NCBI GenBank assembly: GCA_950295325.1
Contig: OX485804.1
Span: 3,100,001 to 3,164,000 of the forward strand
Length of the DNA stretch: 64,000 nucleotides
From: Polytrichum commune
Lineage: Eukaryota; Streptophyta; Polytrichopsida; Polytrichales; Polytrichaceae
Direction of reading: 5' to 3'
The notes under the pieces were generated by a model that worked only from the letters and a program-made list of their open reading frames with translations, ran no database searches and had not been told where the DNA came from. Shown piece after piece: positions 53,616-64,000 of the stretch; positions within the stretch are counted from its first letter, which is position 1; each line of letters begins with the position of its first letter. The translations under genes and the position numbers were made by a program.

Positions 53616-54353
53616 ATGGATAAGAAGAAAGACACCATAGATAAGTTGGTAGTATTTCTTGCGAAGAGAGATGGTATCGACAAGCTTGTCAAAACATTTC
53701 AGTATGTTGGTAAACTTGCACACTACAACCTTGAACACAAGAATCCCTCACTGGCAGGTCGTTTCAAGAACCTTGAAGTTGCGGCAGGGTTGAGCAGAAA
53801 AGCATTTCGAACGGGAAGATCGTTGACGGGATTTAACGCCCTTCGGAGGACCACATATCCTGACCGGACTCTTCAAGTCCTTGCAATTCTTGGCAATGGC
53901 GGGGAGATGGTGTATTGGTTTTTTGATCATTTTCTTTGGTTAGCAAGAGTAGGCGCCCTTGATGCTCAATATGCACGCCGGCTGAGCTACATCTCGGCAT
54001 TCGGTGAAGGTTTTGGATACATTTTCTTCATGACTGCAGACTTGATTCTCATCAGAAGAGGATTGGAGGCTGAGGGAAAATATGAAAGACAGCTTCTCGA
54101 ACTCTTGAAGGTTGAGAACCAAGAAACCGAACGAATCTCGGCCCAGGTCAAGAACATCAAGGCTGCAATCTCTGCAATTCGAATGCAAAGAATCATGTCA
54201 GTAATGTCCATCATCGCCAATCTGTCCGACCTTTTCATTGCTCTCGCTGATGTCGACCCCAACCCGTTTGTAAGCCATACTATAACCCTAGGAATTAGTG
54301 GTCTTGCATCGGCTTGGGCTGGCTGGTACAGGAACTGGCCAGAGTCTAACTAA
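53616..54353 (+). CDS. PEX11: Peroxisomal membrane protein PEX11 family, 245 aa, intronless
   Basis: PEX11 proteins elongate and tubulate peroxisome membranes before division. The N-terminus (KLVVFLAKRDGIDKLVKTFQY) fits the amphipathic helix that inserts into the membrane, followed by LARRFKNLE-like and ARKAFRTGRS-type basic segments. A first hydrophobic part is MVYWFFDHFLWLARVG, with another at FGYIFFMTADLILI. A charged coiled segment (ERQLLELLKVENQETERIS) and a C-terminal hydrophobic part, HTITLGISGLASAWAGWYRNW, follow. Length and the W-AGWYRNWP ending fit the plant PEX11A/B-type group, by recollection. The gene has one exon from ATG 53,616 to TAA 54,351-54,353 and looks intact. Confidence 0.9.
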   Translation: MDKKKDTIDKLVVFLAKRDGIDKLVKTFQYVGKLAHYNLEHKNPSLAGRFKNLEVAAGLSRKAFRTGRSLTGFNALRRTTYPDRTLQVLAILGNGGEMVYWFFDHFLWLARVGALDAQYARRLSYISAFGEGFGYIFFMTADLILIRRGLEAEGKYERQLLELLKVENQETERISAQVKNIKAAISAIRMQRIMSVMSIIANLSDLFIALADVDPNPFVSHTITLGISGLASAWAGWYRNWPESN

Positions 54354-55336
54354 ATCGGTTACCACCCTTTTGCAGCTCGAAAAGTGTTTATAGATATGGA
54401 AATTAGTTAAGTAGAACCAAAAGGATTGATTGTCTACTGTCAAAGTTCAAGATGATGCACCTGCAAATGTCTGACTCCAGGAGCATGCAGTTAGTTGGCG
54501 TAGTGTCATTGCATCATTGTGTTTCAAACATCAAGGAGCGGTTGCCAATTGCTTTTGCACAAAACATTCTAAGATTGTTTGAATCTTGAGTGAAGTTCAT
54601 TTAGTAGTATTTATAAAGCGTGCGTACTGAGTTTTACCGTTTCTCAGGGGCTTATGAATCATTGTGATAGATTTGACAAGCTGAAAGCTCGACTTCAGTT
54701 TGTAATGTTGTATTGTATGGCTGTTTCCTTGGTTTAGAAGTTGTGCCTGGCAAAATAGCAGGTTGGCAAACAGCACCACCACTATGACGTTCTGTGTTTC
54801 GTATGCAACTGGTTAGAGGTTGTCGAGTGACCTATAGAAAAGTGAGTCTAGAGAAGGAATTGTCAGTGGATTTTGCTGAATGTGATGGGCTGCTTGAAGG
54901 TGGGGGTTGCCTTCAAAACTCGTTAGACTATAACTGTTGTCATTTAATGGATTTCAAATTTCCATGAGAGTTAAAACCTACCTCCTGACACAGCTGGCTA
55001 GAGAAATTGGCACTGGAAACGAACAATCTACCTGGTAACTTGAAGCAGTACATTTTATTGCACGTATTATCGTCAACGTGTACATGCTTGAATTTGAATC
55101 GCTTCAAGCTATTGAGCAGTCCTGGACTACCGGGCGACACTTTCTTTACCTTTCCGTGGACCCAATCTGGGAACATCACGTTTTAACTTGGAATTGGAAA
55201 GTTGGAATCCCCAGGACCTCCAAACCTTGTCATTACCATATAGCGGCCCGTCTTCGTGATTACCACCTATTTGGAACCATAACTCTAAGAGTAATGAGCT
55301 CCACCGAGGAATTCCGTCATCTTCTCTGCCTCACAG
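54354..55336. other. Region downstream of PEX11
   Basis: Probably includes the PEX11 3' UTR. No second gene is supported before 55,337. Confidence 0.4.
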
Positions 55337-56461
55337 TCGGCGATACCTTGCGTATTGCACGAAGAACAAGGGCGTTAGCAAATTCCCCAAGTGGTCTTGT
55401 TGGGACATTGACAGTGAGGACGTGGACTGCGTCTCCCGCTGCTGCTTCAAGCCCCCCGACGTGACCAGGGCGTGCCGCTTCACCATTGCATCAGGTAATG
55501 TACAATGGATAAATTATTATCTCACGTTTCATCTCCATAATACCCATAATACAGATGCATACACAAAATACGCTTTGAAAGTCATTCATTTGAACTTGCA
55601 GGGGTTTATTGAATATGTTTTGCACAGCCCTGGACGATCGCAGCGATTTAGGGTCACTTTAGGGTTTGCTAACTCCAGAGCGTCTTAACTTTCAAAGCCT
55701 TCTTGAGCAGGTCCAATTTGCTGCCCCATACGTCCCTAGAAATTGATTATCACGATCAGTATCTGATGGGTGCGGACTCCGCTTCTTCACGTTGTGCTTG
55801 TTGGTTTTCTGCTTTCCTACAAGGACAGATTGTCTAAGACATAACTTGTGGGTTTCATCCTATTTCGTGTTTGTCGTTAGATGGTATAATTGCAATCATC
55901 TAGGAAGTATTGAAAATTTGATGTTTGGCTCATACACGTGGACTCAATGAACTCAATGATTTCTTATTTGGCATGGTCGATGTCCATATCATCATGACCG
56001 CAGATAATGAATAATAAAAGATTAAGGAGGATATACATTATGCATAGGCTATAGGACATAGTAAGGTATTTTATGAGCCTTATTAAATAAGAGCATGTTT
56101 TAATATATTGTGTTTCTTATATTTGAAAAATAATTTAAATAAATTCATGCTTTTTTATGAGCTTCTTACTCTACTAGAATTTTATTTTCTCTTCAATGCT
56201 TATTGTACAGGAGTTGTCTCCGAGTTGGAAGTGAACATTGGCACTCCTAGGGGCAGTGATGGAATCTTGAGCTATGTGTGAATCAAGCTAGGGTCAATGG
56301 TTGCATATCATGGCGGCAATGTGAGCTTGGAGCGTGAGGGCATCATAGAACATGGCTTTTGCAACATGCTAAAGAGGAACCTCCGAAGGGATGGTCTCAA
56401 ATTGACATGTGCAGCCGGTCAAGGTCATGCACAGTTGTATGTGGCACATGGAGACAAGTGA
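55337..56461 (+). pseudogene. AIM24-like gene fragment, two exons, broken by a TGA
   Basis: A candidate exon (55,337-55,494) reads YLAYCTKNKGVSKFPKWSCW and ends CRFTIASG before a GTAATG donor. The next exon starts at 56,211 after TTGTACAG and joins in frame: VVSELEVNIGTPRGSDGILSYV, a TGA at 56,279-56,281, then GSMVAYHGGNVSLEREG, GFCNMLKRNLRRDGLKL and AAGQGHAQLYVAHGD. The GSMVAY...LKR...G.GLKL...GQG..YLA-type order is typical of the AIM24/DUF124 fold (mitochondrial or bacterial proteins of poorly known function). It ends at TGA 56,459-56,461 or at a GTGAGT donor (56,458). The first exon is less certain. Confidence 0.45.
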
Positions 56462-56599
56462 GTGACAACACTATGCCTCGAAGGTGAGTTTGGTGTTGTG
56501 AATGACAACGACCTCTAGCATTTGAACCAACCATGACACACAAAATTACTATGATGAAACAAATCGCAGGCATGGTGTATGCTAGCCTATTCAGCATGG

Positions 56600-56710
56600 A
56601 ATTGACAGGGACGGTTGGGGCGAACCAACCCGTACATTAGTTCCTTGGAGGCAAGGGTTTAGGCATCCAACAAGAAACGAGTGTATGGGTTGATTCGCCC
56701 AAATTGTCAG
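56600..56710. mobile_element. Palindromic 93-bp MITE, copy 2, 9-bp TSD (8/9)
   Basis: The same palindrome family as at 46,490-46,587: GGTTGGGGCGAACCAACCCG on the left and GGGTTGATTCGCCCA on the right, with AGTTCCTTGGAGGCAAGGGT in the middle. The flanking direct repeats are AATTGACAG (56,600-56,608) and AATTGTCAG (56,702-56,710). Confidence 0.75.
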
Positions 56711-57166
56711 CTCAAAATGTTGACGTGGTTGATACTGATTAATTTCTAAGTGCTTGAGAATGCAAAAAGAACCTTGTATAATAACTACAGACCTAGAGAG
56801 TTTTCACTTCAAATCAAAGGTGGATGATAAAACCTGGTTTGCATGCTTAACATGGACTCGACATACATGCAGTTAGAAGTAACATCATTGTCATTGATCT
56901 CCTTGAAACCAAAATAAGAGTACTTTTCTTAACACAATTTGCATGAGATACTAAAGAATGACAAAATCTATCATATCATAACTTGGTTATTTCTTCATAT
57001 ATTTAACTCTGTAGGAAAGGAAAATTCATACACCTTTTAGCAAAAGTTGTCAGTCAAGCTGCGGTACACACTCAAGCTGCGGAGATAACCTTCTATGTGT
57101 ATGAAACTTGCGTACCTAGAACCCCTATAAAAAAGGATATGGGGAAAACCATAAAAGGATCTATTA
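56711..57166. other. Gene-free stretch
   Basis: AT-rich, no gene supported. CAAGCTGCGG occurs twice (about 57,055 and 57,073). Confidence 0.35.
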
Positions 57167-57566
57167 GGAGGTCTTTTGAAAAAGCAAGTCACCACTTGTT
57201 GGTAACTTGCCGTCTTTAGGGGTTAACATAAATTGTTGTTCATTTGCTTGTGAGAATGCTTGACATTAACGGTTTTCATTGCTGATGAAGTGCTTGATTT
57301 GCAACAGGCACTAAACGCTGTGTGACTCCGATGGTTGTGCTACAATGAGAAACCTTCGGTTGTGACCTTCGGTTTGGAAAAAGCGAGTCACCACTTGTTG
57401 GTAACTTGCCGTCTTTAGGGTTTAAGATAAATTGTTGATTCATTTGCTTGTGAGAATGCTTGACATTAACGGTTTTCATTGCTGATGAAGTGCTTGATTT
57501 GCAACAGGCACTAAACGCTGTGTGACTCCGATGGTTGTGCTACAATGAGAAACCTTCGGTTGTGAC
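57167..57566. repeat. 200-bp tandem duplication
   Basis: Two adjacent copies with a 200-bp period, from GTCACCACTTGTTGGTAACT (57,187 and 57,387) to GAAACCTTCGGTTGTGACCT. They are about 97% identical over the main part, so the event is recent. No ORF runs through it. Confidence 0.95.
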
Positions 57567-58574
57567 CTTCTCGACCACTGACGAAGTTGAGACGTTGGAA
57601 CTTTGGAGTGCCGAACTTAATTGAACAGGTGGAACGGCAAAGATGAATAAACATAACATTAACACATTTCACCACCGACACGCTCATAAATCGGCCCTCC
57701 AGTTTTCTTTTTAAGGGAATTATTATGTCCGCTGAATGCAAATTGCATTTCCCGGATTTTCCCGGAATGATTCGCTTTGTGGTGTTTACATGGTATGGCA
57801 CTACACTTTCCCAGATGTTTTTCTCAAGGCCCTATTCAACCCATGTCAAACTGTGACGATTGGGTTTCAGCGCCTGTTTCAAAGGACGGGGGCCTCGTCT
57901 ATTTCATTTCAGTTTATTGCAACCTAAAGTGTAGCATTGAAGCTGACATGTCTAACTAGGGAGCCACATTCTGGATTCTCACGAAGAGCGGCACCCCATA
58001 CTTCGGCGTCCGGACATTTTCAATGACAGGCAACCAACGCTGGGACGACGTCAAATCACTTTAGCCTAGCTCTTGAAAACTCTGTGGGCACAAAGCTTGC
58101 AAAAATCTCTGCAAAACAGTCAAAGAATTCGACAAAATCATCAATTATAGGTATCTTTCCTGAACGCGGAAATCATGGTTATTGATACATCTGCCTTTGG
58201 CAGAACTATCAAGAGAGAAAAAAGGAAAACTTATGCAAGATGGCAGCTACTACTTTCATCCTACCAATGATACATCTCTTTTTCCTCAGCAGTGATGACG
58301 AGAGAAACTTCAACTTCCGAGAGCATTATCATGTTCTACATGTCTTGAGTGAACAGCTTTGCTGTGACAATGCACGTTTATCAGAACGCTCTCATCACTC
58401 AAGTAAGTTAATTTTCTGGGGTTTCCAATAACAAGAAGAAAAAAAGCCGCGGCTACCTAACAGGGCTCCGGAGGACGACGACGATCCGATCCCCACTAAG
58501 ATACTAAGTCTACAAAAACATTGGTGCTTAAGTTAGGTGTACAGAAAGTTCACATGTGTTGTACATTTCAGGTT
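57567..58574. other. Intergenic, 3' flank of the acidic membrane-protein gene
   Basis: No ORF of note. The right part probably includes the 3' UTR of the minus-strand gene that ends at 58,575. Confidence 0.4.
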
Positions 58575-61500
58575 CTAGGAGGTTTCATGTTCTGATTTCG
58601 ACTTTAAAGCCCTCAGTTTAAAAATGCCTAATGAGAGAGTCCCGATTACAATAACAACCTTCAATCCCAGGCCGAAGTAGTTTCCCATTTGTCGGTTCTG
58701 AGGAACGGAAACAGGCGCACGGGACGCTTTCGTCGCCGCTTTCTGGGTTTTTGTAGCAGCAGGAGCAAAACTGGGGTCTGCGCCATGGCCGTTGGTAGCA
58801 AGAACTTTGTCCTTATCCTGTCCCTTATTGCTGTCGGACGATAGAATTGCCTCCGAATTCTTCACACCTGGAACGTGCCCGTTAGAGGTAGCCTGAGATC
58901 CTTCTCCTTCGGAAATCTTTTGTATACATTCTTCATCCTCCATCGCTTCCTTGCTCGAAGATTGATGATTTTGTAATCCTCCACTTGATGTCTCCAATCC
59001 CTCAGGGCCGTGCAATGGTGGGTCGACTGCACATTTTGCACCAGACCCATCACCGGATTTTGCCTCCATCGTGTCAGAAGTTGCAGCGCCATCAGCAGAA
59101 TCAGGAACTACACCATCTGTTGCCACAGTACCAGCCAGTGTAGTCTCGGTCTCTCGTTGTTCCTCACCAGCGAAGAAAATCGCTTCATCCTTTTGAGGAT
59201 GAGGTTTGGGGGAGGGTTCACGGTCTTCTAACTCGTCTGCAAATTGCCTATTCTGCTCAATTGTTTCAATTCCAGCAACATTCGTCTGGATTTCTGCATC
59301 GGAAACCACATCGGCGACGGCGGCTGATGGAGTCTGCAGAGTCTCATCAGCATTGTATACGCGTAATTCAGAAGGATCGGGTATTGTTTCCTCAGTGGGA
59401 TCTGCATCCCCACCCTTGACAGGCAACGCTTCCGAGCTCGCGGACTCCTCCGACGGAACCTCGATAGTGTCTGATGCATCAGCCTGAGCTCCATTATCTT
59501 TAACAAATTCAGCTCCCCTATCATGTTCATGAATATTCTCACCTTCGAGTGTTGTTGGGTCCTCGGGTGGTGATGTAGATTCGCCGAAGTTGGATTCTAC
59601 GTGCTCCTCGCTCTCCTCAACCTTAGGGCCTTCGAATTCGGCATCCTTTCTCGCTTGTGATACAAGAACGGGACCTGCTTGCACATCACCCGTTGCATCC
59701 TCGTCGACGGATCGGACCTCCTGCTGATGTTCAACATCTGCACCACGTTCACCAGAAGTGTATGATGAACGAACCAATTCTGAAGTGTCCTGAGCTGGCA
59801 GAAAGTTATGGTCATCAGCTCTATTCTGTCCGTCCTCGTCAGACGCCATAATTTCGTCTGACAAGATCACTGATTTCCCCAAATCAGAGCTTCTTACGTC
59901 CGGCTCTCTATTAGTGCCTTCCACAGTTTCAAAAGCAGGTGGAGCTACTGAAGTTTCTTCACAAGTCCTCTCTTCGTTTTCGAGTCCGCTGATTTCTCCA
60001 TCAATTGAGTGTTCCTCGTCTGTAGGTTCATGTGGACGTGTAGGAGCCAAGCCTGATTCAGCTCCCACATTCTCATCCGGAAGCTGGTCTTCGTCGTCGC
60101 CAAAATCCTGAACTATTTCAACATTTGTCTCCCCTATTTGTGAACTTTCTTCTTGCTCTATTTGAACATCTGAACCCCTGTCAGAGAGTAATGTAGGTTC
60201 TGGGTCGACAACACTCTCGTCTGCACGATGGAAGTCAGCAATGAGGCCTTCACCTTCGGGCATGGCGTCGGTAGCAGAAACAGGCCTTGCAGATTCTGAA
60301 TCGACAATACTCTGGTCTGCAGGATGAGATTCAGAGATGCGGCCTTCTCCTTCGAGCATGGCATCGTCAGCAGAAACAGACCTTGCAGATTCTGAATCGA
60401 CAATACTCTGGTCTGCAGGATGAGATTCAGAAATGCGGCCTTCTCCTTCGAGCATGGCATCGTTAGCAGAAACAGACGTTGCAGATTCTGAATCGAAAAT
60501 ACTCTCATCGACAGGATGGGAATCGGCAATGAGGCGTTCTCCTTCGGGCGTGGTGCCGTCAGCAGAATCAGGCCTTGATAGTTCTGAATCGACCACATTC
60601 TCTGCAGGAGGAGACCCAGCAATCCGGCCTTCTCCTTCGGCCATAGCGTCGCCAGGAGAGCCCGAACTCTCCTCTGCCTCTCCTTTCCCAGTGTCACGAT
60701 CATGGTCAACCAATTGAGTTTCAAGCAAATGGTGACGTCTATCACCGTTTTCCCCATCGTCTGCCTTGCCGGACTCTTCCGGATCAGCTGCACATGAATT
60801 TAAGAACATCGCTTCATCTGCGTCACCACCTAAAAAATCTGTTCCGTCGAGGAACTCCGTGGCGAAAATATCCTCTGAGAATTCTCCATCCCCAGCCTGT
60901 GAAGCTGAACTTCGCCTTTGAGGGCTGAATCTTGAAATAGGCTCACTCACCACGCTGCGAAAGTCATCTATATCCGAGAATTCGGACATACCATCCGGTC
61001 CAGGGTAAGTGGCAACCTCGGAGACGGAAAGTGATGTACCGTCGGAGCCTGCTTCGCTCGGTTCATATGCAGTGCCACTTGCATCACCTTCTGAAGCCCG
61101 AGGACTGCTAAGATCTTCGGACACAACATCTGCGTTGCTGTCTGGTTTGACAGTACCTACACGTGTATTCAAGGAGCGTGTGGTGGAGATTCGTGGGCCT
61201 TTGGGGTTCCCAGGTGCCTTTCTCGAAGGACCACCAAGCGCGACATTCTCCGATGGCAGCTTGTCACCACCTGGTATATTATATATTTTCTTCCGTAGGA
61301 AATCGGCTTTTCTCGCTGGTGTTGTGTTCGATCTTGTAAGAACGGGTTTGCGTGTATTGGATACTCCTGGTTCTGGCAAGGTGACTTTCTTTCTCAAAGA
61401 TGACCCCGCATCGCGGGAGGACTCATTCTGCTCGCAGTAAGAGCAAGAACGTTGGTTAGTAACTTAATCATCTGCAAAGCCGATGCCATTTTCAAAGCCA

Positions 61501-62107
61501 ACTAACGACGCATAATGGAATCGAAAGAACCTGCGTAACACGGAATCGAGAAAGCGGGAAACAGTCCGGCTAATAACTCTGGACCAATTTAGAAAACAAT
61601 TTCGAAAACCTCATAGCGATCTAAAGCGACAACAGAGACGTGGAGAATGTACACGGATCGGAGACGAAGTTTATACCTCACGTATTAGAGGCCGTGGACT
61701 GCGCCCTTTGATGGCGGACCTCTGCGGAGTCTTATTGGATTCACTGTTTGCCCTTGGAGTCTGCGAATCAGCAACATCGGTAGGTTTCTGACCCCGCGTC
61801 TTGCTGCAAATCAGAAATTCATGCCCAAAGGTTTATCTCCAAATGCGGATCACGATAAGCAAGAGAGACCAAATCCAAATCCAAAATCCAAAATCCAAAA
61901 TTAAAAAGCTAAACCCTAAACCAATTCCTGATTACGTACGCCTGTCCCGTTACTCATCACGACTCCGACAATTCCAACGTTCCTCATCCTCGGGTCCAGA
62001 AATCCCCACACAAAGAAGACAGATGAACAACATTGCATCGCTTTGCTGAGATGATGAATTTACCTCGGCGTCTCCGACACACCCGGGAATAACTTAGTCC
62101 GCAGCAT
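58575..62107 (-). CDS. Large acidic, C-terminally membrane-anchored protein (about 1,007 aa)
   Basis: Exons (minus): up to 62,064, 61,803-61,677 and 61,427-58,575, joined by GT-AG introns in frame. The first in-frame ATG is 62,107-62,105; the frame is open further to 62,125, where a CAG precedes CACGATGATC, so an extra upstream exon is possible. The N-terminal 130 residues are basic (LRTKLFPGVSE, KGRSPRPLIRE, ARKADFLRKKIYNIPGG). The middle 750 residues are Asp/Glu/Ser-rich and likely disordered, with five 32-residue repeats. The end has GLGLKVVIVIGTLSLGIFKL, one transmembrane segment close to the C-terminus, as in tail-anchored proteins. I do not recognise the family; an organelle or ER/nuclear-envelope surface role is only a guess. 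Confidence 0.75.
60192..60652 (-). repeat. 96-bp coding tandem repeat, 5 units
   Basis: Inside the acidic protein gene. The unit is 96 bp (32 residues), pattern DAMLEGEGRISESHPADQSI then VDSESARSVSAD. The middle units are nearly identical at the DNA level; the outer ones are more diverged. The repeat keeps the frame. Its Asp/Glu/Ser content matches the rest of the disordered middle part. Confidence 0.9.
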
Positions 62108-62125
62108 CCGAACGAGATCATCGTG

Positions 62126-64000
62126 CTGGAAACATCAACAACCAAGTCGTCGCAGGGATCAATTCACCACAGAACGACCATTAGCACCCTCTCAACCCCT
62201 ACCCTTATAGCAATCCAATAACTGCTTAGGTAAGATTTTGCCCATAAAGATTTTGCCCATAAATTTCGATTTATGTGTATGTGGAACCTCCAATGTCTTC
62301 ACATTTTAGACTTGGTAGCTGAGAATCAACCCCGCAAGATGAAATTTGACAGCCCATAAAATATCATCAGCTCTCTGACAAAATCACCAGGGAGTTTTTA
62401 GAATATTAAATCACGTCTATGTAGCTCACTATTTGGCTATCTTTGCTCTGAAGTGTTAGTCCAGTCTTCATGTGCAACGAAGGGTAGAATCTATGCATTA
62501 AAACCTTCCTTGTCGCAAAAAGTGTAGGAGTGGAGGTCCATATTCTTGTTTTATGCATTTCGGTTACTCAAGGCGAATCAAAGTATCGCTTTAACTTTAT
62601 GATCGCAAACTCATGTTTGCTCTGATCGTTTGCAGCACACCTCCACTACTCTTGAAACGGTAGACTCACGAGGGCTAAGATTGCGAGCAAGGTTCCCGAC
62701 AATGCCTCTTCAATTACCAAAAAGATCATCACAGGTTTAAGGAAGGCATCGAACATTTACACAGGGCACCTGCGTTTGCATTACCAGCTCCAGAAAACAA
62801 CTCCGATCCCAACCCAAATTCCAAGAGCTGCACGGCGATGCTTGTGTAGTAGCTACACACTAATGCAACCTGAAGAAACGGACCTACTATAATCTCTCCT
62901 TCCAGATCGACTCTTAAAAAAATTTACGCTACTCAAATTCATCCTATGTCCTCTACAACCTCCAAATCAATGCTGCACCGCAGACTTTGATGCCCCTGTA
63001 ATCCACCACAACTCGGTCCCCGATACACTGCCGGGCCGGAATGATGTGGTTTCTTCAATTTCGCCACATACTGCAAAATTGTCCTCAAGCTATGGCCTCT
63101 CCTCTCATTCACTAGGTACCACTACTTCCAAACCTTCATATGCGTTTCAATCTGCAATCGACATCTATAGAATTTGTAAAGTTCTCTACTCACAATTCTT
63201 TCCTCAACAAAGAGTGGACACATGCGAAGTAAGACCTAACAGAAACACCTACCATACAAGATTACCGATGCTTACAACTCTAATAGATCAATCTCTAAGC
63301 AAGATTCAGCAGGTGTACATCTCGAAACTTTTAAGCAATGCTTCAACCATAATTTAAGTGACATGAATTGGCCAGAACACTAGTTCCTGCAATTCTCATT
63401 AGGACCGCTCCAACTTTAGCCATTGTGGAAGTGATTCAACCTACCCTCCCGCGCACCTTACTTCCACCACCTTGATGATGAATTCGACACAAAAAATCCA
63501 AGAATGACCAGTTGCAAGCCAAGTCACCACGGTCTAGGACATCTCACAGCTGAAGCTTTGCACTCAACGGTCACAACAATTTACACAGTGCGATGAATCT
63601 ACAGGTGAAGTAGCAAGCTCGATTAGAGTCAGGAAGATATTAGGAGTCAAGCAAGAATTTGTTTCTTGTCTCTTGTCCTCAACTGAACACCAGAACACAG
63701 GGTATTTGGATGCCCCTTAACAAAAAGAAAAAGGCATGGTGCAATTACTAAGTCCTCGGTGGTCAATGTATGCTTCCTGTTGTTGCCTACGGAAGTGCTA
63801 ATTCAACGCAATCTGGAAGAGTAGGAGAGAAACAATTCGCCAAGCAGTAACGAGCAAATATACTGTCGATTACGAAACCTATGGATAGAATGATGAAGCT
63901 TTATTTTTCTTCACTGCAAACTGTCTCTTATTGCACGAAGGCCGACGTGTAACGGTGATAGACCTAACAAGAAATAGGAATATAAAAGGAGCACATATTC
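62126..64000. other. 5' flank of the acidic protein gene and unassigned DNA
   Basis: The first few hundred bases should hold the promoter of the minus-strand gene; AAAGATTTTGCCCATAAA occurs twice in tandem at about 62,232-62,265. The rest shows short ORFs only (for example 63,046-63,357) with no motif. I see no gene, RNA or mobile element that can be supported. Confidence 0.4.

Noticed and set aside
1-64000. CRISPR arrays, rRNA, bacterial operons
   Set aside because: None seen; repeats are plant TE and tandem types, and genes have spliceosomal introns.

Overview
The window looks like nuclear DNA of a land plant. NSA2 (ribosome biogenesis) and a PEX11-family peroxisome gene are recognisable with plant-like sequence and GT-AG introns of about 100-800 bp. 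Most of the rest is transposable elements of plant type: Ty3/Gypsy, Copia, L1-like LINEs, a Mutator-like fragment, tRNA-derived SINE candidates and foldback MITEs. I cannot name the species. Short introns with TE-dense spacers would fit a non-seed plant such as a bryophyte or lycophyte, but that is inference.

Region 1 (1-34.6 kb) is a nested TE graveyard. From the left it holds an edge ORF, an L1-like LINE whose endonuclease is broken by stops (2.57-4.59 kb), an LTR-like repeat with a small conserved ORF (4.59-6.24 kb), a Copia integrase fragment, and a retroelement gag-like gene (7.34-17.25 kb). That gene is split by a 1.5 kb insertion and by a 7,052-bp DNA transposon. The transposon (10,121-17,172) has 26-bp terminal inverted repeats (25/26 match), an 8-bp target duplication (7/8), and a single-exon transposase of about 1,490 codons broken by one in-frame TAG. 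A second copy of the LTR-like repeat sits inside it. An antisense Gypsy element follows (17.25-23.16 kb), then a 3' remnant of a relative of the 7-kb transposon (23.23-24.76 kb), a LINE with an RNase H domain (to 26.9 kb), a 570-bp foldback, a Mutator-like fragment, a SINE candidate, and a 342-bp MITE with ends like the 7-kb transposon and a perfect 8-bp target duplication.

Region 2 (34.6-42.3 kb) is a gene pair. NSA2 (+, nine exons, 260 aa) and a C2H2/RING-like zinc-finger gene (-, four or five exons) converge on about 39 kb. NSA2 intron 1 is an array of about 200-bp repeats that carry decoys of its own splice acceptor. The upstream side of the zinc-finger gene carries a 315-bp tandem duplication.

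Region 3 (42.3-52 kb) is mostly gene-free: a 660-bp foldback, a 98-bp palindromic MITE with a 9-bp target duplication, degenerate repeats and microsatellites.

Region 4 (52-64 kb) holds an intronless PEX11-family gene (+), a broken AIM24-like gene (+), a second copy of the palindromic MITE, a 200-bp tandem duplication, and a large acidic C-terminally membrane-anchored protein gene (-) with 32-residue internal repeats. The last 1.9 kb shows no gene I can support.

The most interesting material is the 7-kb transposon with its relative and MITE, the small ORF conserved between the two LTR-like repeats, and the recurrent local tandem duplication at gene 5' ends.
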